Shown here: positions 25,489-35,028 of the stretch, piece by piece | How the letters are laid out: every line of letters starts with the position of its first letter | Numbering within the stretch: the first letter of the stretch is position 1 | Translations under genes and position numbers: made by a program | The notes under the pieces: model-generated | The model's database searches: none | Told to the model about the DNA's origin: nothing | What the model saw: the letters and a program-made list of their open reading frames with translations, nothing else | Source of the DNA: Syntrophaceae bacterium UBA6109 | Lineage (GTDB): Bacteria > Desulfobacterota > Syntrophia > Syntrophales > UBA6109 | Length of the DNA stretch: 64,000 nt | Direction: 5' to 3' | Assembly (NCBI GenBank): GCA_002428445.1 | Contig: DIWJ01000012.1 | Span: 62,001 to 126,000, forward strand

Positions 25489-26616
25489 TTATTTCTGTTT
25501 TACAATATCCTTATGCTTTTCGGCGATCTCCTTGCGGAAATAGGAGTTCACTTCTTCGATGCGTTTCTTCGGTCCGGCGATCTCGTCGTTATAGACGTTG
25601 CCAACCTCGATGTCGAAGAAGGACCTCATCCCGCCCGTGAATGCCACGGCCTTTTCCTGATTGGATCCCGGAGCACCCTGGACTTTGTATTTGGGCGTGA
25701 TGGGATAGACGCCCAGTTGGGAGACCAACTGCTGGCCCTCTTCCGTCAGCAGGAATTCGATGAAGGCGTGGGCCGCCTTGGGATGGGGAGCGCCCTTGAG
25801 TACGGCCATCGGTTCCGGCGTCACATAGGCATTTTTCGGGTAGACGTACATGACGTCGTAGCCGCCGAGGGCTTCCGCGAAGGCCATGTAGCTCGGAACG
25901 GCGAAGCCGACAGCGAACTCGCCCTTGGAAACGACGCTCGGAACGTCACGGGAACGGGCCGTGAATATCCCGGTGTTGGCCGCCAGTTTCTTCAGCCACG
26001 CCCACCCTTTATCCCAGCCGTGCATGGCCAGGATGACTTCATAGGAGGCATGGCTGCTGCTGGAGCGGTCCGGTGTGCACTGCGCGATCTGCCCCTTCAG
26101 TTTCGGATTCAGGAGGTCGTCCCAGTCCTTGATGACGACGCCGAGGCGCTTCAGAAGTTTCGGCTGATAGATGAGGCCGTAAGGCTCGAGCATCGTCCCG
26201 ACCCAGAATCGTTTGGGATCCTTCAGCGGCAGTCCAACAGGCTTGCCGATCTCGGCGGGGATCTCGTTCCACATCTTGTCCGACACCTGGATCTTGTCCA
26301 GCAGCCCTTCCCGGGCGAGGTTGTCGAAGAGGGTCCCTTCGCCGCCCCAGAAGACGTCCGCCTGGGGTTTTCCCTTCCACTCCATGATCTGTCCGAAGGC
26401 GACGGGTGTGCCCTTGGGCATGGCGCTCGTCTTTACGTCGATGCCCCATTTTTTCTTCGCATAGCCGGCGAAGGCTTTCAGCACGGGATCATGGACGTCT
26501 TTGGAAACGGGCGTGATCAGGTACAGTTCGTTCTCAACGGCCTGGGCAAAGCCGGTGCCGCTGAAACAGAAAAGGGCCAATACGCATAAGGCCAACATCC
26601 AGACAAAACGTTTCAT
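25489..26616 (-). CDS. periplasmic solute-binding protein of an iron(III)-type ABC importer
   Basis: A 375-residue exported protein with a signal peptide (MKRFVWMLALCVLALFCFSG, cleavage at FAQA). LYLITPVSKDVHDPVLKAF, ADVFWGGEGTLFDNLAREGLLD and FIEFLLTEEGQQLVSQLGVYP are typical of the FbpA-like extracellular solute-binding family. ATG 26616 has AAGGAGGGG upstream. It leads the operon with the ATPase and permease. Iron is the family default; other oxyanions or organic ligands are possible. Confidence 0.82.
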   Translation of the reverse strand: MKRFVWMLALCVLALFCFSGTGFAQAVENELYLITPVSKDVHDPVLKAFAGYAKKKWGIDVKTSAMPKGTPVAFGQIMEWKGKPQADVFWGGEGTLFDNLAREGLLDKIQVSDKMWNEIPAEIGKPVGLPLKDPKRFWVGTMLEPYGLIYQPKLLKRLGVVIKDWDDLLNPKLKGQIAQCTPDRSSSSHASYEVILAMHGWDKGWAWLKKLAANTGIFTARSRDVPSVVSKGEFAVGFAVPSYMAFAEALGGYDVMYVYPKNAYVTPEPMAVLKGAPHPKAAHAFIEFLLTEEGQQLVSQLGVYPITPKYKVQGAPGSNQEKAVAFTGGMRSFFDIEVGNVYNDEIAGPKKRIEEVNSYFRKEIAEKHKDIVKQK

Positions 26617-27019
26617 TTCTCTCCCCTCCTTCATTCCAAGTGTTGGGCTGCTCTCCTCGATTCCCGGTCCCCCGTGACGAGGACACTCTGCAAACGGCCG
26701 TCTATCGCCTCCTCGTTCCTGCTTTTCCGGCATCTGTCGATCCAGTGCGCCGGAGTGCGGAACAAGTTGGAATTCTCTGCTGCTTTTCGGTGCGGGATGA
26801 AAACAGAATGTGATCCGTGGATACGGATGGAACGAAGATTCTTTCGGGACAGGGTGAGCGCATCATCGGTATCGTCGATTCGGAACCCTCTATGTCGCGC
26901 TGCCTTATTTTATTCTCTGCCGACAAGACAGGGGCACCTTAAAATGAACGGATTGGAAAGTCAAGGTCTTGCTTTTCCCTGTGCTGCAGGCGCATCCAGG
27001 GAAGGTTTCCTCGCCAATC
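26617..27019. other. promoter region of the ABC operon
   Basis: About 400 bases between the binding-protein start and the dipeptidase stop. It must hold the promoter of the ABC operon. I see no convincing Fur-type palindrome, riboswitch or small ORF. Confidence 0.4.
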
Positions 27020-27787
27020 CTACTCGACGGGGAAGTTGAAGTACCTGTCGGGATAGGGCTCGTTCTTCAGGGTGAAATGCCACCACTCCTTATCGTAATT
27101 GCGAAAGCCATGCTTTTCCATCAGCGTTTTGAGCAGGAGCCGGTTGGTTCTCTGGAGAAGCCCTACGCCCGGATTCTCCGGGTGCGACAACTCGTGAAAG
27201 CAGTCGAACCCCGTGCCCATGTCGAGGCTGTTGTCCGCAAACCGCTCGCCCGCCGGCCGATAGCAGGCAACGAGCGCCTGACCGGCGGCGTAAACCGGCT
27301 GGGGAGGAGGCGGCAGCGGAACGATCGTCAAATCGACGGTGCTGCCCCGGCTGTGCCCCGAACGGCTGTCGATGTAACCGTCGCGGAAGAGATGAGTCTT
27401 GTCGACCGTGGGATAGAACTCCTTTTTCGTACGCACGTCGCCGAGGTCCTTCGCCCACCGGACAAAGTGATCGACCGCGGCCTGGGGACGATAACCGTCA
27501 TAGATCTTCAGGGTCATGGAGAAAGGCGCCAGATCTGCCTGAACCTTTGCCAGCGCCACGGCTGCCTCGCGGGTCAGCAGGCATTTCGGAGCCCGATAGC
27601 CGTCCACCGGCCGGCCGAGAAAATTGTGTTCCCCGTAGTAACGAATCTCCATGAGCGCCGAAGGAACAACGTTCGAAACATCGACGAAACCTGCCGGCAT
27701 CTTCTCGGGCGCCGGGACGACGGGCGCCGGGGACAGAAAACCGCAGGCCGCGACGAAGCACAATACAAAAAGAATCTTTCGTTGCAC
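27020..27787 (-). CDS. exported D-alanyl-D-alanine dipeptidase (VanX/DdpX family)
   Basis: A 255-residue zinc peptidase with a signal peptide (IFVLCF-type core, residues 3-22). SGHSRGSTVDLTI carries the first zinc His and Asp, and EWWHFT the catalytic Glu and second His. The family hydrolyses D-Ala-D-Ala. An exported member more likely recycles peptidoglycan fragments than confers glycopeptide resistance. GTG start at 27787 is supported by AAAGGAGGT 7-8 bases upstream. It lies 35 bases after the L,D-transpeptidase gene. Confidence 0.87.
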   Translation of the reverse strand: MQRKILFVLCFVAACGFLSPAPVVPAPEKMPAGFVDVSNVVPSALMEIRYYGEHNFLGRPVDGYRAPKCLLTREAAVALAKVQADLAPFSMTLKIYDGYRPQAAVDHFVRWAKDLGDVRTKKEFYPTVDKTHLFRDGYIDSRSGHSRGSTVDLTIVPLPPPPQPVYAAGQALVACYRPAGERFADNSLDMGTGFDCFHELSHPENPGVGLLQRTNRLLLKTLMEKHGFRNYDKEWWHFTLKNEPYPDRYFNFPVE

Positions 27788-27822
27788 CGGTGTTACCTCC
27801 TTTTGGAGCTCTCCTGAGCAGG

Positions 27823-28542
27823 CTAATGATGATCCATCCCCATGATGATCATCGGGCTGGCCGCAGGCTCCAGCCAGGCGAGAATTTTCAGGAGGTCGTC
27901 CTCGGCGACGGCGACGCATCCGGCGGTCGATGAGCCGGGTCCCCTCCACACATGGAAAAAGATCGCGCTGCCGTGTCCCTTGACGATCGGGTCGGTGTTG
28001 TACCCGATGACAATCCCGTATTTGTAAAGGTCATCGTCACGTCTGAGCCTCTCAAACGAGGCGGCAGTAGTCTTGCCCTTTTCGACCCAGCGGTTGTAAT
28101 CGGGCGATTCCGGGTCATCCGCCCACAGGTCCTGTTCCCGCGCCTGCCGGTAGGGCATCCTGGTGGGAGACATTTCGCCGTACCCGAAAACCAGTTTCAG
28201 GGGGAAGATGCCGGTCGGCGATCGACCGTCCCCCTCCCTCTTTTCTCCAGGCGGCGCAAAACCGTTCCGGCCGATGACGGCCGCGATCGGCCCGAAGGCC
28301 TGCCGCCAGGTATCGTCGCGTCTTTCGAGCGCGTAGACGTTGATCTGCCTCGCAAAAAAGAACATCTCCTCCCGGGCAAGAAGAACCTGGCTGGTGTTCT
28401 CCAGGCGATGAGGCGGCGACGTCAGAAGGGCGGCCGCATCTGTTGAAGAGAGGGTATGCGGAAAGGAACACCCCCACACACAAAAACCGAAGAACAGGAG
28501 AATGAACATGTCCGGCAAAACGGCACATCGGATGCGTTTCAC
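27823..28542 (-). CDS. L,D-transpeptidase (YkuD-domain) lipoprotein candidate
   Basis: A 239-residue exported enzyme. A hydrophobic N-terminus ends in VWGC (Cys25), a plausible lipobox. The YkuD catalytic region has the conserved His in FFHVWRGPG and the nucleophile in SSTAGCVAVAE. Such enzymes form 3-3 peptidoglycan cross-links or attach proteins to peptidoglycan. The insert GEKREGDGRSPTGIFPL is typical of ErfK/YafK-type members. GTG 28542 has GGAGG upstream; ATG 28563 is the alternative. It is followed by the VanX-like gene. Confidence 0.82.
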   Translation of the reverse strand: MKRIRCAVLPDMFILLFFGFCVWGCSFPHTLSSTDAAALLTSPPHRLENTSQVLLAREEMFFFARQINVYALERRDDTWRQAFGPIAAVIGRNGFAPPGEKREGDGRSPTGIFPLKLVFGYGEMSPTRMPYRQAREQDLWADDPESPDYNRWVEKGKTTAASFERLRRDDDLYKYGIVIGYNTDPIVKGHGSAIFFHVWRGPGSSTAGCVAVAEDDLLKILAWLEPAASPMIIMGMDHH

Positions 28543-28631
28543 GGCCACCTCCACAGGGTTCATGAATGATCGGGAGACCCGGCCCCTCCGTCACGAAGAA
28601 GGCCGTTCGACCGTCTGTGCGAACGGCGATC

Positions 28632-29843
28632 TCAACAACTTGCCGGATCCAGGGCGTCGCGGATGAACTGAATCGGATGCAGGACCTTAAGCCCCGTAAG
28701 GCGCTGGATCTGCATGCGGCACCCTTCACATTCCGTCAGCACCAGCCCGACGTTCATCCGCGCCACGGCTTTCGTCAGGTCGTCGCCGATCGCGTCGGCG
28801 ATGGGGGCCTTTTCCTTTTTGAATCCGTAAAGACCACCCATCCCGCAGCAATCGGCATCCACCATCTCGATCTTCAGTTCGGGAATGCGTCTCAGGATTT
28901 CGAGAGACGGAAAGCCGATCTGCAGCGACCGCAGGTGGCAGGGGGCAAAATAGGCGGCCCGGACCGGCCGGGGACGAAAGCGGACGTTGAATTGTCCCCT
29001 GCCATCCAGGTCGCGCAAATAATCGAACAGCTCGTGGAGGTGGCGCGCCACCTCGTCCGCGTCGGGAATTTCCAGAAAGCGGCTGTACTCGTATTTGAGC
29101 ATGTGGCCGCAACTGGTCGAAGTGAAGACGATCTCCAGGCCGGAGCGCACGGCCGCAAGCAGCGACGGGACGTTCTTTCCAGCCATCCGGCGCGCCTCCG
29201 CGATGTCTCCCTGCCCCAATGCGGGAAGGCCGCAGCATTCCTGCCGGGGTATGACGACCTGAAATCCAGTCGCCTCGAGAACCTGGAACGCGGCAATGGC
29301 GACATCCGTTTCATGGGTATTGGCGTAGCATCCGTAAAAATAGCCGATGGGGTTCCCGCCGCGGGCGGTGTGCGTCCGGAACCACTGGCGGAATGTCTTT
29401 GTTTCGTAAACAGGCAGCGGCCGGCGGAGGTCGATCTTCAGCACGCTGTCCAGGAGACGGCGGACAAGCGGATTCTGCAGAACGGCATTGGAGATGCGGG
29501 GGATGCGCGCGGCCATTTTTTCAACGAAGGAGTTGTGGGCAAACATCCAGTCCCGCAGGGGCATGCCGTGCTCGTCCCGGTACTTCGCCTTCGCAAGGAG
29601 ATTCATCTCGGAGACGTTGACGCAGGAGGAGCAGACGGTGTCGCACAGGCGGCAGCCGATGCAAAGGTGAATCCAGTCGTCCACGGAGGGATCGCCGGGC
29701 TTGCGGAACCGCTCCGCTCCCGGCCCCGCCTGTTTGGGGCCCGGAAAGGATGCGGTCACCCGGGCGACGGGACAGACGCCCATGCAGGTCGCGCACCGGA
29801 TGCAGACATCGGGATTGACGATGTTCAGCTCTTCCTTGTTCAT
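28632..29843 (-). CDS. glpC: anaerobic glycerol-3-phosphate dehydrogenase subunit C
   Basis: A 403-residue iron-sulphur protein anchoring GlpAB to the membrane and passing electrons to quinone. CIRCATCMGVCPV near residue 14 and CIGCRLCDTVCSSC are two 4Fe-4S sites. Two CCG-type domains follow, with RQECCGLPALG and DADCCGMGGLYG. ATG 29843 overlaps the glpB stop (ATGA), indicating coupled translation of the complex. Confidence 0.9.
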   Translation of the reverse strand: MNKEELNIVNPDVCIRCATCMGVCPVARVTASFPGPKQAGPGAERFRKPGDPSVDDWIHLCIGCRLCDTVCSSCVNVSEMNLLAKAKYRDEHGMPLRDWMFAHNSFVEKMAARIPRISNAVLQNPLVRRLLDSVLKIDLRRPLPVYETKTFRQWFRTHTARGGNPIGYFYGCYANTHETDVAIAAFQVLEATGFQVVIPRQECCGLPALGQGDIAEARRMAGKNVPSLLAAVRSGLEIVFTSTSCGHMLKYEYSRFLEIPDADEVARHLHELFDYLRDLDGRGQFNVRFRPRPVRAAYFAPCHLRSLQIGFPSLEILRRIPELKIEMVDADCCGMGGLYGFKKEKAPIADAIGDDLTKAVARMNVGLVLTECEGCRMQIQRLTGLKVLHPIQFIRDALDPASC

Positions 29844-31063
29844 GACGCCAGGGCCTTTCGCGCCGCCCGGTACCCTGTGGCGATTTCGATGCCTTCGCGG
29901 GATTTCTCGTCAATCCAGCGCTGATGGGCGAGGATGGTGCCCGCGATCCAGAGGTTGGGGGACGCAGGGTTCCCCCGCCCGTCGAGCGGCCGCAAATCCC
30001 CGTCCGTCATTACACCGACGCCGTGGACGGCATGTTCACGGTCTCCCAGGAAGGAACGCTCGAACCATTGCGCGCGGGGCAGGGACGCTGAAAGCGGAAG
30101 CCCCAGAAGGGGCTCCCGGATCGTTTCCTCGTCGGCCGAGAGTCCGCCCCCCATGAAGCGGCCGGTTGCGAGGATGAAGCGATCGGCCTCGTAGATCTGC
30201 GTCACGGGAGGATGGAGAACCTCAATGGCGGCGCACGACGGCCCTTTTCGCAGGACCTGCCCGACGGGGCTGCCGAGGAGAAAGGTTGCGCCCCGCTCTA
30301 TCAGATGCTGCCGGAAACGGTGAAAGATGCGCATCCCGGGAATGGACGGAGGAAGAACGGGGATCTCGAAAATCGTGGTCTTCGTCCTGCCCTCCAGGTC
30401 TTTCAGGATTTCCATGGGATCGCGGAATCCCAGCAGGGCGGGAAAGCCGACGTGGGTCTCTCCCTGAAGCCGGCGGACGATTTCCGCTGCCACCTGCTCC
30501 CGGAACGGCAGGCCCTCCAGCAGGCGCGCCAGGGAAGTTGCCGAGTTGTTGCGGCCGGCGATCTCCGGAATCGCCAGATTCTCGCCTCGGCACCCCAGCC
30601 CGGCGGCCGCATATCCCGCGTAAAAGTCCCGGAAGCCCTGGAATCCGACGAGGAGCGTCCGTTCTTTTTCCAGGCGGCAGGCGCCGCGCATCGTGGCCGG
30701 AACGAGGTAGGCCGATCTCTTCGTTCCGACGCCCGTGGGAAGGAAGATATTGCCGCTGCCCACAGGCGCGTAATCGTAAGGCGGCGGAAACAGCGCGGCA
30801 AAGGCATCGAGGGCCTCGCGGATCCCTTCCCAGCCGATCCTGGCATAGGGGTGATGGGGATGCCTTTCGATCCACCGCGGCAACGCCTCGCCCATCGCCG
30901 CGGCTTCGGGAAGGGTTCCCATGACGTCGATGGCCGAGGTAAAGAGGCACAGTCCGCCCGTCCCCTTGCCGACGACAAGGACCTTCGCGCCGGCGTCGAC
31001 CGCCGTTTTCGCGGCCATCAGGCCGGAGAGCCCCATACCGATGACGATGAGATCGTAGCGCAT
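29840..31063 (-). CDS. glpB: anaerobic glycerol-3-phosphate dehydrogenase subunit B
   Basis: A 407-residue flavoprotein. LIVIGMGLSGLMAAKTA is the N-terminal FAD-binding site, GTGGLCLFTSAIDVMG a GlpB block, and RFILATGRFMGGGLSADEETI the late nucleotide-binding region. It works with GlpA and GlpC in oxidation of glycerol-3-phosphate to dihydroxyacetone phosphate under anaerobic conditions. The gene starts 18 bases after glpA and overlaps glpC. Confidence 0.9.
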   Translation of the reverse strand: MRYDLIVIGMGLSGLMAAKTAVDAGAKVLVVGKGTGGLCLFTSAIDVMGTLPEAAAMGEALPRWIERHPHHPYARIGWEGIREALDAFAALFPPPYDYAPVGSGNIFLPTGVGTKRSAYLVPATMRGACRLEKERTLLVGFQGFRDFYAGYAAAGLGCRGENLAIPEIAGRNNSATSLARLLEGLPFREQVAAEIVRRLQGETHVGFPALLGFRDPMEILKDLEGRTKTTIFEIPVLPPSIPGMRIFHRFRQHLIERGATFLLGSPVGQVLRKGPSCAAIEVLHPPVTQIYEADRFILATGRFMGGGLSADEETIREPLLGLPLSASLPRAQWFERSFLGDREHAVHGVGVMTDGDLRPLDGRGNPASPNLWIAGTILAHQRWIDEKSREGIEIATGYRAARKALAS

Positions 31064-31081
31064 AGTTTCTTCAGCAGCCTG

Positions 31082-32608
31082 TCACAGATGAAAGAGTCCG
31101 CGGTAAATCGACTCAATCAGCTCCTCTTCCCGCAGGGACAGTCCCCCGAGAATGGGCCGGACGCCTTTCCAGCGCTCCTCCAGAAACCCTTTGAGGATCT
31201 TGTGCGGTTCGCCCTGGGTGAGGCCGTGTTCCTGAAGAACGCCCAGCAACCGGTAAACACAGAAGGCTCCCTGGCACGTCCCCTTGGCCAACCGGGTGCG
31301 GTGCAGGATGTCCTGGAGATTCCGCAGGCGGCCCTGCCGGAGGATTCCCTCAATCTCGCCTCTGCCGATCAATTCGCAGTCGCAAAGCGTCTCGCCGTGC
31401 CCCTGGAGAGGTACGTCCCCGAATTCCTTCAGCCGGCCGCTGAGATCGAAGGGTCTTTCCGCGCCCGGAAGGGGCATGACGGACGTCTTGCATTCGGAGC
31501 GGATACCCATCTTCCGGCAGAGGAGATCGCAGACTTTTTCCGCCATAAGTCGGTAGGTGATGAGTTTTCCCCCGGTAATGGTGATCAATCCGGATACCCC
31601 TCCGCGGGCGCCATGGTCCACCAGGACGAACTCGCGGCTGACGGCGCGGCCGTCTGCGGCATCGTCGAACTGAAAGAGCGGCCTGACCCCGGCGTAGGCC
31701 CGGATGAAGCGTGTCGTCTTCGCGGCCGGAATCAGGTGGGAGGCTGCCTCGATAAGCTGGGAGACTTCCGGAAGTGTGACCTCGATCCTGCCGATGTCGT
31801 CGACGGTCACGGAGGTCGTCCCCAGGATGGAGACTGTCTCGTTGGGAACGATGATGTCGCCGTCGCCCGGCGGACGGCATCGGTTGATCACGTGCCGGCA
31901 AAGACGGCGGTTCGTGATGAGCATGCTCCCCTTCGAGAGGATGAGGCCGAGGTGCAATCCCGCCAGTTTGAGGATGTGGTCGGCCCAGGCGCCTGTCGCA
32001 TTGATCACGTAGGGTGCTTCGATTTCGCAGGGCTCTCCCGTGATGGTGTCGCGCGCCATCACCCCGCGGATATGCCCGGCCGTGGCGAGGAGTTCGGTGA
32101 CTTCGACATGGGTCAGGCACTTGGCGCCGTTTCTTTCGGCATCGCGGGCGTTTTCGATGACCAGAAGGAAGGGGTCGACGGCCCCGTCCGGCACCCGCAC
32201 CGCCGCGACAAGGGCGGGATTGATCGCCGGATCCATCTGCAGGACATCGTCCCTGTGCAAAGGCTCCGCCTCAATGCCCGTGTCCATGCAGGCGCGGATG
32301 AACTGGTCCCGCCAGTAGAGACTGTCTTCCGGCAGGGAGACAAAAAAGCCCCCCGTCGCTTCGATGCAATGGGGGGCAATGGTTTTGAGGATCCGGTTTT
32401 CCGTGATGCATTCCCGCGCGGCTTCCCGGTCGGAAACGACATAGCGTGCGCCGCTGTGGAGAAGACCGTGATTCCTTCCCGAAGCGCCGCTGGTAAAATC
32501 GCCCTTCTCCAGAAGAACGGAAGGAATCCCCCGAAGAGCAAGATCCCGGGCGATGCCCGTCCCAGTTGAACCGCCGCCTATGATAATGACCTCGGTCTTG
32601 AGATGCAC
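31082..32608 (-). CDS. glpA: anaerobic glycerol-3-phosphate dehydrogenase subunit A
   Basis: A 508-residue catalytic subunit oxidising glycerol-3-phosphate. VIIIGGGSTGTGIARDLALRG is the FAD site. The C-terminal BFD-like 2Fe-2S domain has Cys409/Cys411 in LCDCE and Cys445/Cys450 in GTCQGAFC, as in GlpA but not aerobic GlpD. A GTG start at 32608 with GGAG upstream begins the conserved HLKTEVIIIGGG; a longer version to 32695 adds unlikely sequence. First gene of glpABC. Confidence 0.92.
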   Translation of the reverse strand: MHLKTEVIIIGGGSTGTGIARDLALRGIPSVLLEKGDFTSGASGRNHGLLHSGARYVVSDREAARECITENRILKTIAPHCIEATGGFFVSLPEDSLYWRDQFIRACMDTGIEAEPLHRDDVLQMDPAINPALVAAVRVPDGAVDPFLLVIENARDAERNGAKCLTHVEVTELLATAGHIRGVMARDTITGEPCEIEAPYVINATGAWADHILKLAGLHLGLILSKGSMLITNRRLCRHVINRCRPPGDGDIIVPNETVSILGTTSVTVDDIGRIEVTLPEVSQLIEAASHLIPAAKTTRFIRAYAGVRPLFQFDDAADGRAVSREFVLVDHGARGGVSGLITITGGKLITYRLMAEKVCDLLCRKMGIRSECKTSVMPLPGAERPFDLSGRLKEFGDVPLQGHGETLCDCELIGRGEIEGILRQGRLRNLQDILHRTRLAKGTCQGAFCVYRLLGVLQEHGLTQGEPHKILKGFLEERWKGVRPILGGLSLREEELIESIYRGLFHL

Positions 32609-32639
32609 GAACGGGGACTCCGCTATGTGACTTGAATAC

Positions 32640-32668
32640 GTCGTAACAAGCCGCCCAGGGATTGTCAA
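32640..32668 (-). promoter_or_regulatory. candidate promoter for glpABC
   Basis: A perfect TTGACA is followed by 17 bases and TACGAC (3/6 match to the -10) on the minus strand, 32 bases upstream of the glpA GTG. The weak -10 suggests an activator may be needed. Confidence 0.4.
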
Positions 32669-32818
32669 GGCGATTCGGGGTAGAAGCGACGTCAAATCTA
32701 TGGATTGGAAACGCTCACCGCGTGGCGCGCCTCAGGATGCTGCAATTTCGGATCTCCCGAGGGTCTTATGCAGTCCTCTTGCCGTGACGTCGAGAGGCCG
32801 CACATTTTATCCGAGTTT

Positions 32819-34756
32819 CTATTCAAAGGGCTCTTTCAGCGATTCGCGCATGGCTTCTTGATAACGGGCGCGAATGTCTGCAATCTTCTTCTCCGTTTCT
32901 TTCGCCATTGCAGTATCTCCGCTTTGCCGAAAAACAGACACGGCCAATCGATAATAGGGAAGTACTCGATGATCCCGAGGGTACCAATATTTCAACCCCG
33001 CTTTCAACACGCCGGCCGTCCCTGCGACATCACCAGTTTCCAAAAGCATCTTTGCGTACTGAATCCGCGCATCATAGCACCGCAGGTCGATCGCCAAGGC
33101 CTGCCGGAATGATCGCGAGGCCTTTTCATACCAGTCTGGACCGGCCAGATCGCGATTCTGCGCGTAGAGTTGACCGCGGACGACAAAGATCTGCGGACGC
33201 AGGGGATTCAAAACCTCGGCTTGCCGCAACCTCGTCTCGGCCTCCTCATACGCCAGTTTACGGGCCATCAAATCCATTTGCGGATTTTCCTGGAGAGTCA
33301 GTTGATAGATGCTCGCCTGGAGATATTGCGGCAAGTCATGGCTCGGCCAGAAGACCTCCGCGATCCTCAAAGCTTCAACAGCCTCTTTCAATTGATCGGC
33401 CTTCATCAACCGTTCTCCGCGTTGATGATAATAATGTGAAATGCCGACTGTTAAGAAGTAGATTCCCGGAAGCAAGGCCAGAAGCGGAAGAAGGAGGCGG
33501 ATCACCGAAAGCCTGAACCATCTTTTCGGCGAGACTCTTAAGGACGCGAAAGTTACGGGCTCATGACATAGCATCCGCAGCCGTCCCATCGCTAAACCTG
33601 CAAGGATCATCGTGGGCATGGAGTAGAGGTTGAAGTCGAAAACACTGTGCAGGAAAACCGAAAGCAGTGCAGCAAAAATGCCCGCCGATTCAATTTTCGC
33701 CGCCCGGCTCGTCGAAGCGCCTCGGTATGTCTTCGCGAAAAGAACCAGGAGCGCTGCCAGGACGGCAAGAAGAAGGAGCAGGGCGGGCCATCCGCTTTCA
33801 ATGAGAATCTGGAGATAGTCGTTATGGGCAAAGTAACCCCCGCCACCGACATCGTAAGCAAGGCGATACGCGGCATATGTGAACCAGTAGGTCCCCAAGC
33901 CATTGCCATACCAGGGAGAATGTTTCCATAATTCCCAAGATTGCTCCCATATGAGAAAACGACCGAGGCCCGCCTGATAGGGGTCACGCAGCGACAGTAT
34001 CCTCAATCCCATCTCCCCGGAAGAAAACAAATGGGCCAGCAGCAAAGCCGTCAGATATATTCCCAAAATGATCAGAATATTTCTTCTGATTTTGATCTGA
34101 GAATAAGCAAAAATCAACAGGGACAAAGCACCAATTGAAAAACAGAGTATGGCCCCGCGGCTCTGTGTTAACCCGACCGTCAAGACCAGGAGGAAGATTC
34201 CAATTAACGTGAAACATCCTCGACATTTTCTGCCGTCGTTTTTAGCCAGGAAGCGGGCCGATGTCATCAGGGCCAGCATGGTGAGAAATGCTGCCAGCAG
34301 GTTGCGGTAGAGAAAGGGACCTCGCGGCGAATCTTGAAGGACGAAGGATTGATACAGACCCGCCATCGCGAGACCGATGCCGACGACAAAAAGGGAATTG
34401 ATCAGCGCAGGCCAGGATCCGTCCGTCTCGGGAGAAAGGATGTAGATCAGATAGACCAGCGGCAGCACGCCGACCCACCAGAAGGTGAGACCGCTGACGT
34501 AGGGAACCCGGGAGAGCAAGACACTGGCGGCAAGCCACGACCAGAATAGAAGCATGGCGCCGGTCAGGAGATCTATCCTGACCAGGATGGTATCTTCTTG
34601 GGCTCTTATCAGTCGATACGTCAAGGCGCAAACAAGCGTCGCATGCACGGCAAGGAAGGCGTAGAGATTGCTTCCTTGAAAAAAGAGACTCCCGATCAGT
34701 GCTGCCGCGATAAAGATCGGCGAGATGTTCTGTTCTTTCAGAAGCATGTCATTCAT
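32819..34756 (-). CDS. O-antigen ligase/polymerase-family membrane protein with C-terminal TPR repeats
   Basis: A 645-residue protein with about a dozen membrane helices (residues 10-440) and a TPR-containing C-terminus (~455-640). The Wzy_C-type periplasmic loop has GNGLGTYWF and FAHNDYLQILIESG with the conserved His. Such proteins ligate or polymerise lipid-linked glycans, or glycosylate pilins (PglL/PilO class). It diverges from a TMTC-like gene and lies close to two pilin genes. GC content appears lower than in neighbours, consistent with transfer. Confidence 0.8.
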   Translation of the reverse strand: MNDMLLKEQNISPIFIAAALIGSLFFQGSNLYAFLAVHATLVCALTYRLIRAQEDTILVRIDLLTGAMLLFWSWLAASVLLSRVPYVSGLTFWWVGVLPLVYLIYILSPETDGSWPALINSLFVVGIGLAMAGLYQSFVLQDSPRGPFLYRNLLAAFLTMLALMTSARFLAKNDGRKCRGCFTLIGIFLLVLTVGLTQSRGAILCFSIGALSLLIFAYSQIKIRRNILIILGIYLTALLLAHLFSSGEMGLRILSLRDPYQAGLGRFLIWEQSWELWKHSPWYGNGLGTYWFTYAAYRLAYDVGGGGYFAHNDYLQILIESGWPALLLLLAVLAALLVLFAKTYRGASTSRAAKIESAGIFAALLSVFLHSVFDFNLYSMPTMILAGLAMGRLRMLCHEPVTFASLRVSPKRWFRLSVIRLLLPLLALLPGIYFLTVGISHYYHQRGERLMKADQLKEAVEALRIAEVFWPSHDLPQYLQASIYQLTLQENPQMDLMARKLAYEEAETRLRQAEVLNPLRPQIFVVRGQLYAQNRDLAGPDWYEKASRSFRQALAIDLRCYDARIQYAKMLLETGDVAGTAGVLKAGLKYWYPRDHRVLPYYRLAVSVFRQSGDTAMAKETEKKIADIRARYQEAMRESLKEPFE

Positions 34757-35028
34757 TTGCCTGCGAAAAATGTCAGAACTTTTTGCTGAGAGGTCCTTTC
34801 CCCGTTACCGAGCATACTTCCGCAATTCCGCCGCTTAGGGTGTCCATCGCCTGCCTTCGCTTCTGATCCAGGACAAACTTTAGCGTTGTTGCGGTGGATA
34901 TGCAAGAAGCTCGTGTACGGGTATGAAATAGAATCTTCTACTCGACCGATTTGCGCCGCTGCAAATGCTTTGCGGAATTCAGTGTGGTGCGATATAACGA
35001 CTCCGCTAAGCACTCCGGGGATCTGAAG

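Noticed and set aside
26617..27019. Fur box or metal riboswitch upstream of the ABC operon
   Set aside because: No recognisable palindrome or aptamer core was found, so iron regulation is not supported by sequence.
30212..32569. Long plus-strand open frame opposite glpB/glpA
   Set aside because: It is antisense to two clearly recognised genes; the product is low-complexity and unlike any protein. High GC leaves opposite frames open.
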